DNA of 64,000 nt from Anaerobacillus alkalidiazotrophicus (GCF_001866055.1 NZ_MLQS01000001.1:836145-900144), one strand, 5' to 3'. Shown: positions 48,797-59,459, counted from the stretch's first letter. Made by a program: numbers and translations. Notes: generated from the sequence alone by a model not told the origin.

Positions 48797-49084
48797 TTAT
48801 TCTTCGTTCTTTGTAATAAGTACGCGAATTACATCTTCGTTAATTTTTGTTAAACGATCGAATTCTGCGATTGCTGTTGGCTCAGCAGTTACGTTTAGTA
48901 ATACATAGAATCCTTCACGGAAGTCTTCAATCTCATATGCTAAACGACGCTTACCCATTTCTTCCACCTTATCAAGAGTAGCACCGTTATCAGTTAATAC
49001 GTTGTTAAAACGCTCGATAACTTCTTTCATTGCAGCCTCTTCCAAGTTTGGACGAATAATGTACATGATTTCATATTTACGCAT
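48797..49084 (-). CDS. rpsF: 30S ribosomal protein S6
   Basis: The 95-residue protein begins [16 protein letters not shown] and contains [21 protein letters not shown]. It forms a complex with S18 that can also bind the leader of its own mRNA. AAAGGAGGTG precedes the start. First gene of the operon. Confidence 0.98.
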   Translation of the reverse strand: MRKYEIMYIIRPNLEEAAMKEVIERFNNVLTDNGATLDKVEEMGKRRLAYEIEDFREGFYVLLNVTAEPTAIAEFDRLTKINEDVIRVLITKNEE

Positions 49085-49107
49085 TTGTACGTCACCTCCT
49101 TTTGGTC

Positions 49108-49143
49108 TAACGGCCCCTCATATTTCCGAGGAGCAAGGGGCAA
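49108..49143 (-). promoter_or_regulatory. Probable S6:S18 autoregulatory leader
   Basis: The minus-strand leader folds as GCCCC..CCTC / GAGG..GGGGC with the CCG trinucleotide right after the stem (GGGGCCGTTAGACC). A CCG-containing hairpin is the reported S6:S18 binding motif in rpsF leaders. Confidence 0.55.
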
Positions 49144-49320
49144 GTAATAACATTTCCTAAAGTCATTTACTCGCATTTATCGATTATAGCAGAAACATCG
49201 CTACAAAACAAGCCTCTTCTTCATTAAACAAAATACCAAATTTTTATAGTCGTTTTCTCCTCCGTTTATTAAGGAGAAAAATTTTAATAACTTTATTCAA
49301 CATCTAAACTCTCTTCGAAC

Positions 49321-50421
49321 TTAAACGTTAAATCTAAAGTGAATGACATCACCATCAGCTACGACATATTCTTTACCTTCAAGTCTAACTTTTCCTTTTT
49401 CTTTAGCAACTGCATGCGACCCAGCTTCAACTAAATCATCATAGGCTACCACTTCAGCTCGAATAAATCCACGTTCAAAGTCAGAATGTATAACTCCAGC
49501 AGCTTGTGGTGCTTTCGTTCCTTGACGGATTGTCCATGCACGAACTTCTTGAACACCAGCTGTAAAATATGTTGATAAGCCTAATAAATGATACGCAGCT
49601 TTTATTAACTGATCTAAACCAGATTCCTTAATCCCTAACTCTTCAAGGAACATGGCTTTTTCATCAGCATCTAGTTCAGAAATTTCTTCTTCAATTTTTG
49701 CACAAACTACGATTACCTCAGCATTTTCACCAGCTGCAAAATCTCTAACTTTTTGAACTAATGGGTTATCGTCTGCATCTAACAATCCGTCCTCGTTTAC
49801 ATTAGCTACATACAATACAGGCTTCATTGTTAACAAGTGCATGCCTTGTACAATTTTTTTCTGCTCATCAGTTAAATCAACACTTCGAGCTGGCTTTTCA
49901 TTTTCAAATGCTTCTTTCAATAAGATTAAAATATCGTACTCTGCTATTGCATCTTTATCTTTTTGCTTCATTAATTTTTCAACGCGACTAATACGCTTGT
50001 CCACTGATTCTAAATCAGCAAGAATTAATTCAAGATTAATAACTTCAATGTCACGAATTGGATCAACGCTTCCTGACACATGAGTAATATTTTCATCTTC
50101 AAAACAACGAACAACATGAGAGATTGCATCTACTTGACGAATGTGTGATAAAAATTTATTTCCAAGTCCTTCCCCCTTACTTGCTCCTTCAACAATTCCA
50201 GCTATATCCGTAAATTCAAATGCTGTCGGCACCACTTTCTTTGGTTGAACAAGTTCTGTTAACTTTGTTAAACGATGATCTGGTACCTCAACAATTCCAA
50301 CGTTTGGATCAATTGTACAAAATGGATAGTTTGCCGATTCAATACCTGCTTGAGTTATTGCATTAAATAATGTAGATTTACCTACATTAGGTAAACCAAC
50401 AATTCCAGTTGTTAAAGCCAT
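49321..50421 (-). CDS. ychF: Ribosome-associated ATPase YchF
   Basis: The 366-residue Obg-family protein has the P-loop GLPNVGKSTLFNAIT, switch regions with DIAGIVEGASKGEGLGN, a helical insertion and a C-terminal TGS domain (about 280-366) with AWTIRQGTKAPQAAG. YchF prefers ATP over GTP and acts in stress response on ribosomes. Corresponds to B. subtilis yyaF. Confidence 0.97.
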   Translation of the reverse strand: MALTTGIVGLPNVGKSTLFNAITQAGIESANYPFCTIDPNVGIVEVPDHRLTKLTELVQPKKVVPTAFEFTDIAGIVEGASKGEGLGNKFLSHIRQVDAISHVVRCFEDENITHVSGSVDPIRDIEVINLELILADLESVDKRISRVEKLMKQKDKDAIAEYDILILLKEAFENEKPARSVDLTDEQKKIVQGMHLLTMKPVLYVANVNEDGLLDADDNPLVQKVRDFAAGENAEVIVVCAKIEEEISELDADEKAMFLEELGIKESGLDQLIKAAYHLLGLSTYFTAGVQEVRAWTIRQGTKAPQAAGVIHSDFERGFIRAEVVAYDDLVEAGSHAVAKEKGKVRLEGKEYVVADGDVIHFRFNV

Positions 50422-50702
50422 CTTCTAGTACACTTCCTTTATAAAATTAATAAAAACTGTGCTGCAAAATTGACAATTTATTATTACCTTATCGAATACT
50501 TTTTGATTTTCACTTTTTCCTAAAATAAAAGAATTTTCTCAACCTCACAATTATATTGATTACAAAGGGAAAAAACAAGCTTTGTTAAGCTTGTTTTCCC
50601 ATAGTCGTCATTGTTTTCTAGATTATGAGAAAATCAAGAAAAATTTTATCCCACTCTTAAGGGACAGTAAGCCCCCCACTGATTGAAGTTCAGCTTTATG
50701 AG
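50422..50702. other. Gap between ychF and the oxidoreductase gene
   Basis: It contains the terminator at 50567-50600 and a short dispersed-repeat fragment (50665-50695) that is the reverse of a piece near 34090. No gene. Confidence 0.5.
50567..50600 (-). terminator. Terminator of the oxidoreductase gene
   Basis: GGGAAAA..ACAAGCTT pairs with AAGCTTGT..TTTTCCC around a TGTT loop. Confidence 0.7.
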
Positions 50703-52712
50703 TTAAGTTATCGAATCAACTTTTCTCAAACTTACTAAGCAATCATATTGAATACCACCTAGTCCAATTTGTGATTGACCTGAATTTGTCAGAATATTAA
50801 CCGTACCACCAAATGACTTCCATCTTCCTTCATCAATATTAATTGTATCTGCATGAGATTTTGGTGTTATTTTTACAAACCCTTCAATTTGTCCCCTGTC
50901 ATTAAATACGATAACCTTATCTCGATCTTTTAACACGTGTTCATTAGCGATTACTTCAGATATTTCAACGACTACTTTGTCGTCATTAAGAAGATGAAAA
51001 TGTTGAGAATGATTCGATCTCGAGGGATGTTTTGATACTAAATGGTAAGGGTGCTTTTCTTTTTCAACTTCTAATGGATATTGAAAAGTTAACCTACCAT
51101 CATAACCTTCCCTAGTAGCCATATTAGAGGTAAATTCATATTTTCCACTTGGTGTTTTAAAGCGAAAATCCTTCCATGGCACGTCCGGAATTGGTAGCTT
51201 TATAAACCCTTCTTTTTTTATTCGCTCTAAAGTAATCCCTTCTTTAACGAGAGATTTTAAACCGATAGATAAAAACTCATCACCACTATAAGCAAAATCT
51301 TTACCGAAACCTAACCGTTTAGCTAACTCTGTCCAAATCCAACGATCAGACTTTGATTCTCCTTTTGGTGAAACGAGCTTCGGTCCATAATTGACATAGC
51401 TATGATACATCGATGCATAATATATATCCTCTTCTTCAAAGACAGTTGTACACGGTAAAACATAATCAGCGAACTCAGCTGTATCTGTCATATACTGATC
51501 AATGACCACAATTGTATCAATCGATAAAAAAGCTTTCTCTACTTGATTGGTGTCCGGTAATTGAGTGACCGGATTTCCTCTAGTAACAATAGCCATACGA
51601 ATTGGTACACCTTCATTAGACAAGATTTTCTCTGCTTGATTCATTCTTGTAAACGTTCGTTTTTCTACTTTTTTGTCAGCTAAAGTTAAAGCATCCAATG
51701 AAAATGATTGTCCGACACTAAGGTTTCCGTAATTAGCACCACCACCAGAAATCCCTATGTTTCCACTTACTGCAACTAATGCATCTATTAATCTAATTGT
51801 ATGTCCACCATTTGCATATCTTTGTAAACCTAAACCTAAATATGTTGATGTAGGACCCTGAGAGTATTGTTTAGCTAGTAACGTAATCATATCCTTCTTC
51901 ACTGATGTTTCTTCAACAATTTCATCTAAAGAATATTCGTCTAGTGTTCTCATAAAGTCGTTAAACCCATATGAATAATTTTCTATAAAGCTCCTATTTA
52001 GTACATTTAACCTTTGTAGCTCTTTTATAATTCCAATTGCTAATAATCCATCCATGCCTGGACGTATCGATACATATGTATCAGCAATTTGGGCTGTTTT
52101 ATGAAATAACGGGTCAATAACCGTTATATGAATTCCTCTTTTTTTTGCTTCTAACAAATGAGCAAACAAGTGAATATTTGTACTCGCTGCATTTCTTCCC
52201 CAAATAATCACATGTTTACTATTAAATAAATCTTCTGGAGCATGACTTTCGCTATTGCCAAAATCCCAAGTTTGCGCCTCAATCCCAGCTCCCCAACATA
52301 AACTACCGACTACTTCTGTTAAACCACCATAACAAGTAAAAAATCGTTGATCTAAATTTTTTAGTAGCCCATTGTTTGAATAATCGTGACTATGAAGGAC
52401 AGCTGTCGGCCCATAAGTTTCTTTTATGGAATGTAATTTTTCTGCTATTTCATCCAAGGCTTGTTGCCAAGAAATTTCTTTAAACTTACCCAATTCTTTT
52501 TTCAACGGTTTTGTTAGTCTCAAAGGAGAGTTCGTTCGTGCTTCTAACATCCTTCCTCTACTACAAATTTTCCCTTTTGTAATTGGGTGGTCTTTATTTC
52601 CATCGACTTTAACAACAAGATCATTTTCAACCGTAACACGAAAACTACATGCATCCCAACAATTAAGGGGACAGGCTGATTTGTGTGTCTCCTTCAACGT
52701 AACCTCTCCCAA
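50703..52712 (-). CDS. Molybdopterin-dependent oxidoreductase (YyaE-like)
   Basis: The 669-residue protein is of the DMSO reductase/formate dehydrogenase superfamily. It has an N-terminal [4Fe-4S] motif (SACPLNCWDACSF, later KGKICSRGRML), the molybdopterin-binding domains, and a C-terminal dinucleotide-binding region. There is no Tat signal, so it should be cytoplasmic. The substrate is unknown. B. subtilis has the related gene yyaE at the same locus. Molybdenum cofactor genes are not in the window. Confidence 0.9.
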   Translation of the reverse strand: MGEVTLKETHKSACPLNCWDACSFRVTVENDLVVKVDGNKDHPITKGKICSRGRMLEARTNSPLRLTKPLKKELGKFKEISWQQALDEIAEKLHSIKETYGPTAVLHSHDYSNNGLLKNLDQRFFTCYGGLTEVVGSLCWGAGIEAQTWDFGNSESHAPEDLFNSKHVIIWGRNAASTNIHLFAHLLEAKKRGIHITVIDPLFHKTAQIADTYVSIRPGMDGLLAIGIIKELQRLNVLNRSFIENYSYGFNDFMRTLDEYSLDEIVEETSVKKDMITLLAKQYSQGPTSTYLGLGLQRYANGGHTIRLIDALVAVSGNIGISGGGANYGNLSVGQSFSLDALTLADKKVEKRTFTRMNQAEKILSNEGVPIRMAIVTRGNPVTQLPDTNQVEKAFLSIDTIVVIDQYMTDTAEFADYVLPCTTVFEEEDIYYASMYHSYVNYGPKLVSPKGESKSDRWIWTELAKRLGFGKDFAYSGDEFLSIGLKSLVKEGITLERIKKEGFIKLPIPDVPWKDFRFKTPSGKYEFTSNMATREGYDGRLTFQYPLEVEKEKHPYHLVSKHPSRSNHSQHFHLLNDDKVVVEISEVIANEHVLKDRDKVIVFNDRGQIEGFVKITPKSHADTINIDEGRWKSFGGTVNILTNSGQSQIGLGGIQYDCLVSLRKVDSIT

Positions 52713-52735
52713 CTAAATTATTTCTTAAAATACTA

Positions 52736-52936
52736 TTATTCAGAATGCTTTTCTAAAATCTTTTTTAACTTCCTTGTAAACTCTTTTCTTGGTATTAATA
52801 CACTGTGATCACAGCCTAAACACTTTATTCGAATATCCATCCCTAATCGAATAATTTTCCATCGATTTTCTCCACAAGGATGAGGCTTCTTCATCTCAAC
52901 AACATCATTAAGCCCAAATTGTTTTTGATTCTCCAT
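52736..52936 (-). CDS. DUF951 family protein (YyzM-like)
   Basis: The 66-residue protein has VEMKKPHPCGENRWKIIRLG and KCLGCDHSVLIPRKEF, typical of DUF951. Two or three Cys may bind a metal. Its function is unknown. It is conserved near ychF and parB in Firmicutes. Confidence 0.92.
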   Translation of the reverse strand: MENQKQFGLNDVVEMKKPHPCGENRWKIIRLGMDIRIKCLGCDHSVLIPRKEFTRKLKKILEKHSE

Positions 52937-53075
52937 TTAACACCCTCACTCCATTCTTAACAAAATCTATCTCTAAGCATTATAATCTATTCGTCATTAT
53001 ACAATACTATTTATTTTTCTACATTACTATTTATATAAAGGCAAATAGGAGAACACACTACGTGTTCCCCTAGAA

Positions 53076-54098
53076 TTAGGTAACATTTGAATATTTTTTT
53101 ACGATTGGGTAAAGAAGAATTGATGCTAATATATATAAATTTAATATTCCATAAAGTGGATATAATACTGCTATTAACGTAGAAAAACCAATCGTTGTTA
53201 AAGGAATCATGGTTAATAGGATCATTAATGCAAGCGTCCAAAGTGGAACTGAAACGTATTTTCTAAACCTTGTTGTTAACCCGAAAACCCCAGATGCCGC
53301 TGTTGTATAGATAGCTACCCATAACAGAAAAGACATAACTAATACCATATAATATGGGTAGTGTTTCAAAATTGCAAATAAAGGAATTTCATAAAACATA
53401 ATATCGTGCGCTACTTTTATTAGTGATTCATTATATAAAAAAGAAATCCCCCCTAGTACCACCCCACTACCTATACTCGCAATCCAAACTTCACCCTTTG
53501 TTTTTATTTCCTTTCCTATCCCTGCCAAAACTGCAACTAAAGGTAATATATTCAATGCAGTAAATGTAAAGGCGGCTGGCCAATTTCTTTGTTCATAAAT
53601 AGTAAAATTAATTGAAAAACCATCTAGCATTTGAAACGAAAATAGAATAACAATTAAAAATGTAATTAAGACTGGTATGATAAATGAGTTCATCGATGTG
53701 ATTCCCTTTGTATCCCAAACAAATAAAAGGACTAACAAACCAGCAATAATAATAATTCCAACCCAATATGGAAAGTTTAATACTTCTAGTGTTGCCCCTC
53801 CTCCAGCAAGCATGATCACCGTGGTAGAAAATAAATATAAAATAATCATGTAATCATACAAACTAGTTAACTTCTTTCCCATAAGTAATTGCAATACAGG
53901 TATATAATGTATCGTCTTTTGGCTATAGCATATACTCATTATTACAGCACAGCATATACTAAATAAAAATGTAAATAGAATGATAGCCACTCCACTCTCG
54001 TTGCCAAAAAACTCCCACAATTCTCTTCCAGAAGCATATCCTGCGCCAATCATTGTTCCTATTATTAAAAACATCCATTTTAGTCCAGCCTTAATCAT
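53076..54098 (-). CDS. YkvI-like membrane protein
   Basis: The 340-residue polytopic protein (about ten helices) has the N-terminal IIGTMIGAGYASGRELWEFFG, typical of YkvI-type members of the amino acid/cation transporter fold (LeuT-like). The substrate is unknown. It is transcribed alone, divergent from yyaC. Confidence 0.85.
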   Translation of the reverse strand: MIKAGLKWMFLIIGTMIGAGYASGRELWEFFGNESGVAIILFTFLFSICCAVIMSICYSQKTIHYIPVLQLLMGKKLTSLYDYMIILYLFSTTVIMLAGGGATLEVLNFPYWVGIIIIAGLLVLLFVWDTKGITSMNSFIIPVLITFLIVILFSFQMLDGFSINFTIYEQRNWPAAFTFTALNILPLVAVLAGIGKEIKTKGEVWIASIGSGVVLGGISFLYNESLIKVAHDIMFYEIPLFAILKHYPYYMVLVMSFLLWVAIYTTAASGVFGLTTRFRKYVSVPLWTLALMILLTMIPLTTIGFSTLIAVLYPLYGILNLYILASILLYPIVKKYSNVT

Positions 54099-54197
54099 TA
54101 AAACGCATCCTTTCAGCGGTTTATTTTATAAGTAATGTATAGAAAGGAGAAAAAATTCGTATACTGTATACTACTATATAAGATGGGAGAGCATAGG

Positions 54198-54821
54198 ATG
54201 ATTACACGTAACTTCTTTAAAAAGAAGCAATTACCTTTTCGAGTTCATATCGATGAAAAAAATGCAGCCCATGACTTTGCTAATCAAATTCTACACTTGC
54301 TACCAAAACTATCAAACAGAGATCTTGTTATCGTATGTATTGGGACTGATAGATCAACTGGCGATTCACTAGGACCTTTAATAGGTTCAAAGCTTATAGA
54401 AAATAAAACAACCTCCTTTTATATTTACGGTACATTAGAAGACCCTGTTCACGCAGTTAATCTAGAAGAAAAAGTTGCTCAAATTTTCGAAAAGCACGAT
54501 AACCCATTTGTGATCGGTATCGATGCTTGCCTAGGACGTTCAAGCAGTGTTGGAATTATGTCAATTGATGAAGGTCCAGTAAAGCCTGGAGCTGCAGTTA
54601 ATAAAAAACTACCACCAATTGGAGACATTCACATAACCGGCATTGTTAATGTTGCGGGATTTATGGAATATATGGTTCTTCAAAACACACGTCTACATTT
54701 TGTTATTAAGTTAGCTAGCAAAATTGCTGAGAGTATTGTCATTGCCGACCAACGATTAAATAAAGAAAGACAGCGTTCATTCTTAGATAAAGGAAAATCA
54801 TCTTTGTTTACTAACAATTAG
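54198..54821 (+). CDS. yyaC: Sporulation protein YyaC (Gpr-related fold)
   Basis: The 207-residue protein is related to the germination protease fold, with VIVCIGTDRSTGDSLGPLIG and VIGIDACLGRSSSVG. ATG 54198 with GGGAGAG before it is preferred; the frame extends 21 codons upstream. It is the only plus-strand core gene here, head to head with the YkvI-like gene. In B. subtilis the ortholog lies near parB; its precise role is unknown. It supports a spore former. Confidence 0.92.
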   Translation: MITRNFFKKKQLPFRVHIDEKNAAHDFANQILHLLPKLSNRDLVIVCIGTDRSTGDSLGPLIGSKLIENKTTSFYIYGTLEDPVHAVNLEEKVAQIFEKHDNPFVIGIDACLGRSSSVGIMSIDEGPVKPGAAVNKKLPPIGDIHITGIVNVAGFMEYMVLQNTRLHFVIKLASKIAESIVIADQRLNKERQRSFLDKGKSSLFTNN

Positions 54822-54832
54822 TAAACAAAGAT
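54800..54832 (+). terminator. Hairpin spanning the yyaC stop codon
   Basis: A perfect 15-bp stem, ATCTTTGTTTACTAA / TTAGTAAACAAAGAT, with a 3-nt loop begins inside the last yyaC codons. The downstream T run is short. Confidence 0.65.
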
Positions 54833-54865
54833 TTGCCTCTACAGTTATTCTTTCATTAGATCAAA

Positions 54866-55113
54866 CAAGAAAAGTGCCAACGCCTTGGTCACGAGTTGGA
54901 ACTAGGCATCCTTCAACTTCACAATTTTTATATTTTCTTACCTTCCAATCAAGAAAAGCGCAAGCGCCTTGGTCACGAGCAGCTACTCCTGTGCCACTCC
55001 GTTTGCTCGTCGCAAAGCCGCTCTTTGGCTTCCGAAAAGACCTAAAGTGACCGAGTTCGTAGGCGCTGAAGCTGGACAGTTTCCAAGTTAGAAATTTATA
55101 AATTCTGATTATG
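54866..55113. repeat. Dispersed intergenic repeat, one degenerate and one full copy
   Basis: CAAGAAAAG..GCCTTGGTCACGAG occurs at 54866 (diverged) and again at 54950 as CAAGAAAAGCGCAAGCGCC. The full copy continues through CACTCCGTTTGCTCGTCGC to GACAGTTTCCAAGTTAG and ends near 55113. It matches 59460-59776 almost exactly at both ends. It is GC-richer than its surroundings. Confidence 0.85.
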
Positions 55114-55119
55114 AAAAAG

Positions 55120-55152
55120 GACAACTCACTACATGTATATGTAGTGGTTGTC
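55120..55152. terminator. Terminator between yyaC and DUF554 genes
   Basis: GACAACTCACTACAT pairs with ATGTAGTGGTTGTC and is followed by seven Ts on the plus strand. Confidence 0.8.
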
Positions 55153-55300
55153 TTTTTTTATTCTTACTATCTTTTATTCGTTTTAAAAACTAAAATATTT
55201 ACTTACCAAAAGTTATAGTATCTAGTAACCTATTAGTTTGGTTATTATATATTAATTGAATTCATAGTTATCAAACAACCTACTATCGAAGTAACAATAT

Positions 55301-56008
55301 CTATATTTTAAAAAAGTTTAAGATTGTTACAATAATTGCTACAACAATAATTGCTGGCAATAAATTTGCAACTCGTATTTTAGTTATCCCTAGAATATTT
55401 AACCCTATCGCTAAGATCATTATCCCACCAGTCGCAGTCATTTCTACAATAAACATGTCCATTAAATCTTGTGAAACCATGTGCACAATTTGAGTTGCTA
55501 AAACGGCAATTGTCCCTTGATAAACCATAACTGGAATTGCTGAAAATAACACTCCAATACCGAGTGTACTCGTAAATAATATGGCAGAAAAACCATCGAG
55601 CATCGATTTCGTATATAAAACAGCATGATCATTTCTTAACCCACCGTCTAGTGCACCTACAATCGCCATAGCTCCAACCACATAAATTAAAGTTGCTGTA
55701 ACAAAACCCTTCGCAAATGAGCCCTCTTCTTTTGCACCAGTTTTCATTTCCAACCATTTCCCTAAGCGATTTAATTTATCCTCAAGGTCCCACCGTTCTC
55801 CTAGAATCGCACCTATCGATAAACTCCCTATCACAATTAAAAAGTTTTCACTCTTCAAACCCATTCCAACCCCAATTATGATGACAGCTAAAGCTATTGC
55901 TTGCATTACCGTTACTTTTACACGCTCAGGAATATTTCTAAGTTGTGTTCCAATTAAAGAGCCAACAATAATAACCAAACCATTAACAACTGTTCCTAAT
56001 AAAGCCAT
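55301..56008 (-). CDS. DUF554 membrane protein (YdfK/YqgA-like)
   Basis: The 235-residue membrane protein has about six to seven helices. It begins MALLGTVVNGLVIIVGSLIG and contains ILGERWDLEDKL. DUF554 proteins are predicted transporters of unknown substrate. It lies 10 bp after the class V aminotransferase gene and is probably co-transcribed with it. Confidence 0.9.
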   Translation of the reverse strand: MALLGTVVNGLVIIVGSLIGTQLRNIPERVKVTVMQAIALAVIIIGVGMGLKSENFLIVIGSLSIGAILGERWDLEDKLNRLGKWLEMKTGAKEEGSFAKGFVTATLIYVVGAMAIVGALDGGLRNDHAVLYTKSMLDGFSAILFTSTLGIGVLFSAIPVMVYQGTIAVLATQIVHMVSQDLMDMFIVEMTATGGIMILAIGLNILGITKIRVANLLPAIIVVAIIVTILNFFKI

Positions 56009-56018
56009 TTTCTTTCTC

Positions 56019-57179
56019 CTATCCGACTAAACCCTCTTTTATCTCTTTAATCATTTCTATCCAACTATCGATTTCTTCAACAGTATTGTAAAGACCAAAA
56101 CTTGCTCGTAATGTTCCCCCAGCTAACGTACCTAACGTCTGATGTGCTAGAGGTGTACAATGCAGCCCTGCTCTTAACGCTACTTGATAGTGTTGATCAA
56201 AAATCATCGCTATCTCTTGAGCATCCGTCCCATCTATGACAAATGGTATAACAGCTAGCCTCTCTTTATGACTATCTGGACCAAACACCGTTACTCCATC
56301 TAACGTTACCAATTTATCTAATGCATATTTCGTTAAACGCCATTCATGTTTATAGATATTTTCAATTCCTACTTTATTCACTTCATCGATTCCGGCTGAT
56401 AAACCTGCGATTGCCGGGGTATTCAGTGTACCACTTTCATACCGATATGGAGTTTCGTTAGGTTGGTCATCATTTTCAGATTGACTACCAGTACCACCAT
56501 GAATAAGTGGAACTAATTCTGTACCTTTTTTTACAATTAATCCCCCCGTCCCTTGTGGGCCTAATAAACCTTTATGGCCTGGAAAGGCTAACATATCAAT
56601 ATGCATTTCTTCCATATTTATCGGAATAACCCCGGCAGTTTGAGCTGCATCAACCAAAAATGTTATTCCCTTTTCAAAACAAACTGAGCCAAGCATTTCA
56701 ACTGGGAAAATAGCTCCAGTTAAATTAGAGCCGTGACTTGAAACGACTAACCTTGTTTCAGGAGTAATCTCTTTTAATAATTGCTCTTTAGCGATACCTC
56801 CGTTGTGGTCACTTTCTAAATAGGTGATCGTAATACCAACTTCCCTTTTTAAAAACTCTAAAGGACGTCTTACTGAATTATGCTCATACGTTGTCGAAAT
56901 AACATGATCACCCTTTTTTAAACCTAAACCTTTAATAGCTTGATTTAATGCATGAGTAGTATTTTGACAAAAAATTACGTTATTGGGATCCCTTTCACCA
57001 AATAGTTTTGCAACTTTCACTCTTGTTTCATAAATGATTGAAGCTGCTTTATTTGCCAACTGGTGCCCCCCTCTTCCTGGATTAGCACCATATTCATTTA
57101 TTGCTTTTGCAACAGCAAGAGCTACTGAAGCAGGTTTTGGAAATGAAGAAGCTGCCTGGTCAAAGTAAATGATTGTCAC
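56019..57179 (-). CDS. Class V aminotransferase / cysteine desulfurase-like protein
   Basis: The 386-residue PLP enzyme has the Schiff-base lysine in AFPGHKGLLGPQGTGG and a candidate persulfide cysteine in RAGLHCTPLAH, which fits SufS-like group II desulfurases. It would release sulfur from cysteine for cofactor or tRNA thiolation. No suf/isc scaffold gene is next to it, so its acceptor is unknown. Confidence 0.88.
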   Translation of the reverse strand: MTIIYFDQAASSFPKPASVALAVAKAINEYGANPGRGGHQLANKAASIIYETRVKVAKLFGERDPNNVIFCQNTTHALNQAIKGLGLKKGDHVISTTYEHNSVRRPLEFLKREVGITITYLESDHNGGIAKEQLLKEITPETRLVVSSHGSNLTGAIFPVEMLGSVCFEKGITFLVDAAQTAGVIPINMEEMHIDMLAFPGHKGLLGPQGTGGLIVKKGTELVPLIHGGTGSQSENDDQPNETPYRYESGTLNTPAIAGLSAGIDEVNKVGIENIYKHEWRLTKYALDKLVTLDGVTVFGPDSHKERLAVIPFVIDGTDAQEIAMIFDQHYQVALRAGLHCTPLAHQTLGTLAGGTLRASFGLYNTVEEIDSWIEMIKEIKEGLVG

Positions 57180-57318
57180 CTTTACCCCTCCTTTTTATTA
57201 AGTTTCCTTTCAAATAAAGAGGTAGACCTAATCGGTCATACCTCTAAAATAGTTTTGGTGAAATAAAACTTTTAGACACAAATAACAACTCTATTTCTGC
57301 GTCTATTAAAAATGCGTT

Positions 57319-58170
57319 TTATTCATGACCTTCAATTAATGATAAAATCCTTTCCAAATCATCTTCGGAAAAAAATTGAATTTCAATCTTCCCTTTTTTC
57401 TTGTTTTTCTTAATAGTTACAGATGTACCGAAACGTTCTCTTAAAAATTCTTCTTTTTCTTTTATGAAAACTGAAGGCTCATCTTTTTTTCGCTTTGTTT
57501 CACGTGAAACATTTTCATTTAAGTTTTGAATCAATTGTTCAAGTTGTCGAACATTTAGGCCTTCATCTATTACTTTCTTTAATAACAAGGGTAATTTTTC
57601 CTTATTTTTTAAACCTAATAGAGCTCGTCCATGCCCCATCGAAAGTTGCCCTTCTTCTACTAAATTTTGAATCTCTACAGGTAACTGCAATAAGCGAAGA
57701 TGATTAGCAACATGGGGACGGCTTTTACCAACTCTAGTTGCTAGTTGTTCTTGAGTTACATTTAAATGTTTCATTAATTTATCGTAAGCAACAGCTTCTT
57801 CTATTGGGTTCAAATCTTCCCTTTGAAGGTTTTCGATTAATGCAAATTCCATCATTTTATCTTCAGTTAATTCTTTGATAATTACTGGGATTTTCTCTAA
57901 TCCAGCTTCTACAGCTGCACGATAACGACGTTCACCAACGACTATTTCATACCCTTTAATACTTTTTCTCACTAATAAAGGTTGCAGTATGCCGTGGTTT
58001 ATAATAGATTCTTTCAACTCCGTAATTGACTCTTCAGAAAAAAACTTACGAGGTTGATATGGATTCGCTCTCAAATCTTTTAAGGGGATTTCTTTTACTT
58101 CTTCTTTTTTTTCATCGCCTGCTTCTGGAAAAAAGGCTTGGATGCCTTTTCCTAAACCACCTTTAGCCAT
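57319..58170 (-). CDS. parB: Chromosome partitioning protein ParB (Spo0J)
   Basis: The 283-residue CTP-dependent DNA clamp binds parS and recruits SMC. It has the N-terminal [14 protein letters not shown] start ([12 protein letters not shown]), the CTPase motif GERRYRAA, the helix-turn-helix [23 protein letters not shown], and a C-terminal dimer domain. It overlaps parA by 8 bp and contains a parS site in its own coding sequence. Confidence 0.97.
   Translation of the reverse strand: MAKGGLGKGIQAFFPEAGDEKKEEVKEIPLKDLRANPYQPRKFFSEESITELKESIINHGILQPLLVRKSIKGYEIVVGERRYRAAVEAGLEKIPVIIKELTEDKMMEFALIENLQREDLNPIEEAVAYDKLMKHLNVTQEQLATRVGKSRPHVANHLRLLQLPVEIQNLVEEGQLSMGHGRALLGLKNKEKLPLLLKKVIDEGLNVRQLEQLIQNLNENVSRETKRKKDEPSVFIKEKEEFLRERFGTSVTIKKNKKKGKIEIQFFSEDDLERILSLIEGHE
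57496..57511. promoter_or_regulatory. parS: parS site within parB
   Basis: Perfect 16-bp palindrome TGTTTCACGTGAAACA. Confidence 0.97.
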
Positions 58171-58924
58171 TTACCATCACTTCCTTTGCCAAATCTATAT
58201 ATACTTCTGCACCTCTAGATTTCGGATCATAAGTGATAATTGGTTGTCCATGACTTGGCGCTTCACTTAAACGTACATTTCTTGGAATAATTGTTTGAAA
58301 CACCTTTTCCCTGAAGTACTTCTTTACTTCATCAATAACTTGAATACCTAAATTCGTTCTAGCATCAAGCATTGTTAATAATACACCTTCAATTTCTAAG
58401 TCCGTATTTAAATGTTTTTGAACTAACCTAACTGTGTTTAATAATTGACTTAACCCTTCAAGTGCATAGTACTCACATTGAACTGGAATCAAAACAGAAC
58501 TTGCAGCTGTTAAAGAATTTATCGTAAGTAATCCTAAAGATGGTGGACAATCAATGATAATAAAATCATAATCTTGTTCAACAGACTCTAGCGCTCTTCT
58601 CAAACGTACTTCCCTTGATATAGTTGGAACTAGTTCGATTTCAGCGCCAGCTAACTGAATAGTTGATGGAATAATATGTAGTCCTTCTACTATTGTTTTA
58701 ACGATCGCATCCTTTGGATTTATATCTTCGACTAAGATGTTATAAATACAATGTTCAACATCACCCTTATCAATGCCAATACCACTTGTTGTATTTCCTT
58801 GGGGATCAACGTCAATTAAAAGTACTCTTTTTCCTAAAGAAGCAAGGCAAGCACTTAAATTAACAGCAGTGGTTGTTTTACCAACTCCACCTTTTTGATT
58901 TGCAATAGCTATTACTTTCCCCAT
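58163..58924 (-). CDS. parA: Chromosome partitioning ATPase ParA (Soj)
   Basis: The 253-residue ATPase has the deviant Walker [18 protein letters not shown], Walker A' [13 protein letters not shown] and Walker [17 protein letters not shown] 58924 is preferred over a start 13 codons upstream because it matches the family start [13 protein letters not shown]. It acts with ParB in origin segregation and also modulates DnaA. Confidence 0.97.
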   Translation of the reverse strand: MGKVIAIANQKGGVGKTTTAVNLSACLASLGKRVLLIDVDPQGNTTSGIGIDKGDVEHCIYNILVEDINPKDAIVKTIVEGLHIIPSTIQLAGAEIELVPTISREVRLRRALESVEQDYDFIIIDCPPSLGLLTINSLTAASSVLIPVQCEYYALEGLSQLLNTVRLVQKHLNTDLEIEGVLLTMLDARTNLGIQVIDEVKKYFREKVFQTIIPRNVRLSEAPSHGQPIITYDPKSRGAEVYIDLAKEVMVNG

Positions 58925-59459
58925 TTTTACACCTACCTCACATATCTTAATACCTACAAACATTCAACTATTGATGTTAATCAGAAAAGTTCAACTTTTC
59001 ATCAATACCTAAACTCGAAAAACGTCCTTTTATGAAGAAACATCTTAAGGGAAAACTTAAATTGAGATTTTTTTAGCAGAAGAATAGAGAACCCTTTTCT
59101 CCATTATCTCTTGGCTTAGCACTAGGGGTAAGCCTATACTTTTTATACCGAAAAAACGAAGCTTAACTTTAATCTGTAGGATATTTTTCTTCCTGATTGA
59201 AAGTTAAACTTATCCGACCATAAGGATTCCACCCTAAATAACAAATTACTTTCTCTTAATTTTCACAGTAGTTTGCTAGACCTTAAGAGTAGGATAAACC
59301 TAAAAAATTACAATTGAAGTTGCACTTTTTTATTTTATCATGAAAATCTAAAAGTAAGTTGTTTTTTTAGACAAAAAAAAATAAATATGAACAAAATACT
59401 ATTTTTTTCTATACTAATTTTTCTAAATATCTTCATGCTTCCGAAAGTACAATAAAAAA
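58925..59459. other. AT-rich gap upstream of parA
   Basis: About 530 bp with no supportable gene. It should contain the parA promoter, which I could not pinpoint. Confidence 0.4.

Noticed and set aside
54861..55124. 87-residue minus-strand ORF with a GTGVAARDQGACAF-like stretch
   Set aside because: It is read through the dispersed repeat and recurs wherever the repeat occurs; no ribosome binding site.
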